Shown piece after piece: positions 18,638 through 20,976 of a stretch of 20,976 bases of DNA. How positions within the stretch are numbered: position 1 is the first letter of the stretch; each line of letters opens with the position of its first letter. The translations under genes were made by a program, and so were the position numbers. Source of the stretch: Penium margaritaceum. Taxonomy: Eukaryota > Streptophyta > Zygnematophyceae > Desmidiales > Peniaceae. Location: the NCBI GenBank assembly GCA_023375785.1, contig SZWC01009497.1, forward strand, positions 39,460-60,435, in the 5' to 3' direction. The notes under the pieces were generated by a model, which was given only the letters and a program-made list of their open reading frames with translations, had not been told where the DNA came from and did no database searches.

Positions 18638-19044
18638 TGTCCTAAAACCGGCCCAAAACCACTGTTTTGGCCGTAACTATGCGCACACATGTCAGAATGC
18701 TGCGCCATCTGAACCTAGACGTGCAAAATCTTGAGCCGGACGCTACGACTGGTCACACGTACAAGTCCGGCATCAATATGTGGAAGGACAATGCAAAACA
18801 TGGAAATCGGCCTCAAGAGCGTGTCCACCGAGAAAACTCTAGCGTCTGCAAAAAAACTGCACAGTACCCCAGCAAGCACCTGGGACATCATGGCAGCCGC
18901 CTGGTGGCTGCTTGCGGGTGAATCCACCAACCATCAGTGCTCCGGCGCCAGCTGGGTCCGCATCAGGGATCTGCATGAGTATGGACACGACTAAGTGGTC
19001 ACAGCAAGCTGGAAAAACGGACGGAAACAGCTCACATCACAATA
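18638..19044 (-). repeat. 5' LTR of copia B, truncated (407 bp)
   Basis: Aligns base for base with 14,441-14,847, about 94% identical. The outer end reads TATTGTG on the - strand where the 3' LTR has TGTTGTG, a G-to-A change in the terminal dinucleotide. The inner 238 bp expected from the 3' LTR are missing and replaced by the inverted block at 18,606-18,637. Confidence 0.92.
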
Positions 19045-19050
19045 GGGGGG
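19045..19050. repeat. Poly-G run of 6: right target-site side of copia B
   Basis: Six G residues directly abut the outer end of the 5' LTR, matching the G-run at 14,191-14,202 and allowing a 5-bp GGGGG duplication. Confidence 0.8.
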
Positions 19051-20519
19051 TGTCACGTCTTTGGCTTATTTGAGTCCCTAATCCTTGCAAGTGGACATTT
19101 CTATCATTACATCCATGGCCCATTGCGCGTCGACTTTATGAGTTTTATGTCGTTTGGCCAAGGGAAAATCTTCCAACTGCTCTGGCCTCCAGTGTTCAAA
19201 AGTTTATGCCAACTTCAACCACCTTCCAAAGAGGTGAACATAAGTCTCGCAAATTACATGATGTTTCGATGTTGTTTGGTCAGCTTCTCAACGGTGCTCG
19301 ATCTATGTATAACCACGCTAGGATACTCTCGAAGCCCCCCAAATTCTTGGTGGATATTTCAAAGTAGCCAATCACGGCTTGACCTCGCATGCGTCGCTCG
19401 ACTCAAGCGTCGAGGACCTAACATGTGCTACGTCCTCATTCTTGGCATTGTGCTCGACTCAATCGACACTTTTCATCGAAGTAAACTTAATGCTCAATAG
19501 AGAAACTTAAATTTCCCCAAATACTCGAATTATGTTTTATCTCACACCTCATGCATGTGTACTACTCACGTTTCTCGTGGCGTAACACACTTGTAAAACC
19601 TTAGTCAAACCCACCCCCGAAATTTAGCTGAAGAATTTTTGATGCATTTAATGAAGGAATGAGCCAGGTCCGCGGTTGATTCACCAGAAATCAATCATTC
19701 ACAGAACATAGTCCCTGCAACTGTTGTGGAAAGCAACTGTTGTACGATGCGGGACTAACAACTTGCATAGCTTTGCTGAGGAATGCAGCTTGCATCTGCG
19801 GTGTAAGGAAAACACTTCAGGGTCGTGACCAGCTCCCGACAGTCTCATTTACAACGGGACCAGCGCATCTCGACGAACTGCGGCAGCTGCAGCTGCAACG
19901 GCTGTGGCAGTTGCAGCGGCTGCGGTCGGACGGGCAGCGGCGTGCCGTTGTGCGGGCGGTGGCATGAGCGCGAATCGTGTCGAATCTTCAACGATGTGTT
20001 TCTAGCCACGAGAGTGGTGCGGGCTGAATAGACCAGCTCTCCTGTCGCGAGCGGGAGCGGAAGGTCACTCCCCAGTCCCTCGTTGGGACGCGCGCGCACA
20101 ACTGCCGCTGTCGGTTGTCGGGGGGATGGCATGCTCTCAGCCGAGGAGGTGGGCCGATGAGCCGACGAGCGAGAGGGGAAGTGGAGAGGGTAGGTGGTGA
20201 AGTGCGGTTGACCGGTGTGTTGGGCCTGGTGTAGACGCGCTTGGTGCAGGCAACTTGCGCATGCGAAGGCAAGTAGGGACGGAGGAAGGAGGGAGGAGGA
20301 GGAAAAAGAGGAGGAGGAGGAGGACGAGGAGGTGGGGGAGGCAGGTAGCGTTGCCTCCTTCCCATTCCTCTTCCACAGTCCCACCCTCCCCGCATTCCCC
20401 CCGCCTCCAACCCCACTACGTCTTCGTCTCCCCCTCCCCGGCTCTCCGTTTGAGCAGGGAGAGGGCGGAAGGGGGTGCAGAGAGGAGTGGAGCTGCGGGA
20501 AGCTGTTGGTCCTCTAAGG
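19051..20519. other. No recognised gene; AT-rich then GC-rich region upstream of the last gene
   Basis: From 19,051 to about 19,830 the sequence is comparatively AT-rich and its open frames have no domain or family feel. From about 19,850 it becomes CpG- and GC-rich with GCAGCTGCAGCTGCAACGG-type repeats. This would suit a CpG-rich promoter and 5' leader of the gene starting at 20,520. No TATA box or transcription start can be assigned with confidence. Confidence 0.5.
20273..20345. repeat. Purine-rich GGA/GAGGAG tract
   Basis: Almost purely A/G on the + strand with imperfect GGA and GAG units, in the likely 5' leader of the gene at 20,520. Open frames over it on both strands are low-complexity (Glu/Arg- or Leu/Pro-rich) and not treated as genes. 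Confidence 0.85.
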
Positions 20520-20735
20520 ATGGGCAACGTTGCGAGTGCGCACGCGCACGCAGTGTCGCAAACCCACGCCACTGCTCGCAGTGATGGCGCTATCAGCAGC
20601 AGCAGCAGCAGAAGCGGCGGCGGAGGGGGCGACGGCGGTGTCGGCGGCAGCAGCGCGAGCAACGGCAGCAGCAGCAGTACCAGCAGCAGTACATTGAAGC
20701 CGGGGGCAGCGAATGTCATCGATCACGTCACTTTT
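20520..20735 (+). CDS. First exon of an unidentified gene with N-myristoylation signal (partial)
   Basis: The ATG at 20,520 has A at -3 and G at +4 and is the first in-frame start after a TGA at 20,451-20,453. The product begins M-G-N-V-A-S-A: Gly2 with Ser6 fits the N-myristoyltransferase motif, suggesting membrane anchoring of a cytosolic protein. Residues 7-25 are His/Ala/Ser/Thr-rich, 26-58 are Ser/Gly low complexity, and 59-72 (LKPGAANVIDHVTF) look more ordered. A splice donor TTT|GTACGT at 20,736 would end the exon at exactly 72 codons (phase 0). The frame stays open to the window end, but beyond 20,736 it encodes only Pro/Leu/Ser from a C/T tract, so an intron is more likely. I do not recognise the family; Met-Gly-Asn starts occur in several kinases, phosphatases and kinase beta subunits. 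The gene continues outside the window. Confidence 0.6.
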
Positions 20736-20739
20736 GTAC

Positions 20740-20976
20740 GTCCGTCCGCCCTTTCCTGTCTTGCTCCCTCCCTACGTCCCTCTCTCTTGCCACTCTTCCC
20801 CCTCTTACAACTCCTCTCTCCCTCCCTCCCTTTCGCGCTCTCTCTCGCTTCCTCCCCTTCCTTTCCCCTCCTGGTCTTCTTCTTTCCTAGCACACATCTC
20901 CCTCACCATCCTTTCCTCCCCTCCCTCTCGCCCCTTCCGTCCGTCCGTTCCTCCCTCCCTCCCACCCTCCCTCCCT
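20740..20976. repeat. Pyrimidine-rich CCTCCCT tract, probably intronic
   Basis: Nearly all C and T on the + strand with imperfect CCCT and CTCC units, running to the window end. It follows the predicted splice donor at 20,736. Confidence 0.8.

Larger units (their letters stand above)
14203..19044 (-). mobile_element. Ty1/copia retrotransposon B, internally deleted
   Basis: The 4,842-bp element on the - strand has related terminal repeats, a G-run target duplication, a polypurine tract beside the 3' LTR, and gag-protease-integrase-reverse transcriptase-RNase H in copia order. It is defective: the 5' LTR is shortened and rearranged, the gag N-terminus and leader are absent, the integrase/reverse transcriptase linker is deleted, and stops occur in gag and before RNase H. 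The open frames are far better preserved than in element A, suggesting a younger insertion. Confidence 0.93.

Noticed and set aside
19123-19500. 125-codon + strand frame
   Set aside because: No domain, AT-rich context and no coding feel; it may be chance, so I do not list it as a gene.
19988-20719. 243-codon - strand frame, Leu/Pro-rich
   Set aside because: Composition follows the purine tract and GC-rich repeats below it; no domain, and it overlaps the better supported exon at 20,520.
1-20976. CRISPR arrays, tRNA or rRNA genes, bacterial-type operons
   Set aside because: None were seen. The tandem repeats present are microsatellites, minisatellites or transposon repeats, and the only tRNA-like sequences are 12-base retroelement primer sites.

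Overview
The window looks like intergenic, repeat-filled DNA of a green-lineage eukaryote. A characean alga is my best guess, but only an inference. Supporting signs are Ty1/copia elements with the initiator-tRNA-Met primer site usual in plants, a hAT transposase gene with spliceosomal introns, and one intron-bearing host-type gene entering at the right edge. No bacterial features, rRNA or tRNA genes were seen.

Layout. (1) 1-6,850: a Ty3/gypsy retrotransposon on the + strand (gag, protease, reverse transcriptase, RNase H, start of integrase), decayed by stops and frameshifts. (2) 1,633-5,264: a 3.6-kb hAT DNA transposon inserted inside the gypsy reverse transcriptase. An 8-bp target duplication differs at one base, and the gypsy frame continues exactly across the insertion. 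The transposase (BED finger, DDE domain, hATC domain, acidic tail) is a pseudogene with two recognisable introns. (3) 6,851-7,384: an unassigned spacer. (4) 7,385-about 14,190: Ty1/copia element A on the - strand, 3'-truncated and full of stops, with gag, protease, integrase, reverse transcriptase, a long repeat-rich leader, a canonical primer-binding site and a candidate 5' LTR. (5) 14,203-19,044: Ty1/copia element B, also on the - strand, inserted in a poly-G run. It has a 645-bp 3' LTR and a 5' LTR of which only 407 bp remain. The end of that 5' LTR together with the primer-binding site is present in inverted orientation. (6) 19,051-20,519: no recognisable gene, becoming GC-rich. (7) 20,520-end: probable first exon of a host gene whose product begins with an N-myristoylation signal, followed by a good splice donor and a pyrimidine tract.

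No mobile element here looks autonomous. The pieces record a sequence of events: gypsy insertion, hAT into gypsy, copia A, then copia B into the G-run, followed by decay. Part of that decay looks like cytosine deamination (CAG to TAG, and GACGAC to GACAAC at catalytic sites). I found no clear new functional system. The most unusual structure is the inverted LTR-end/primer-site block at 18,606-18,637.
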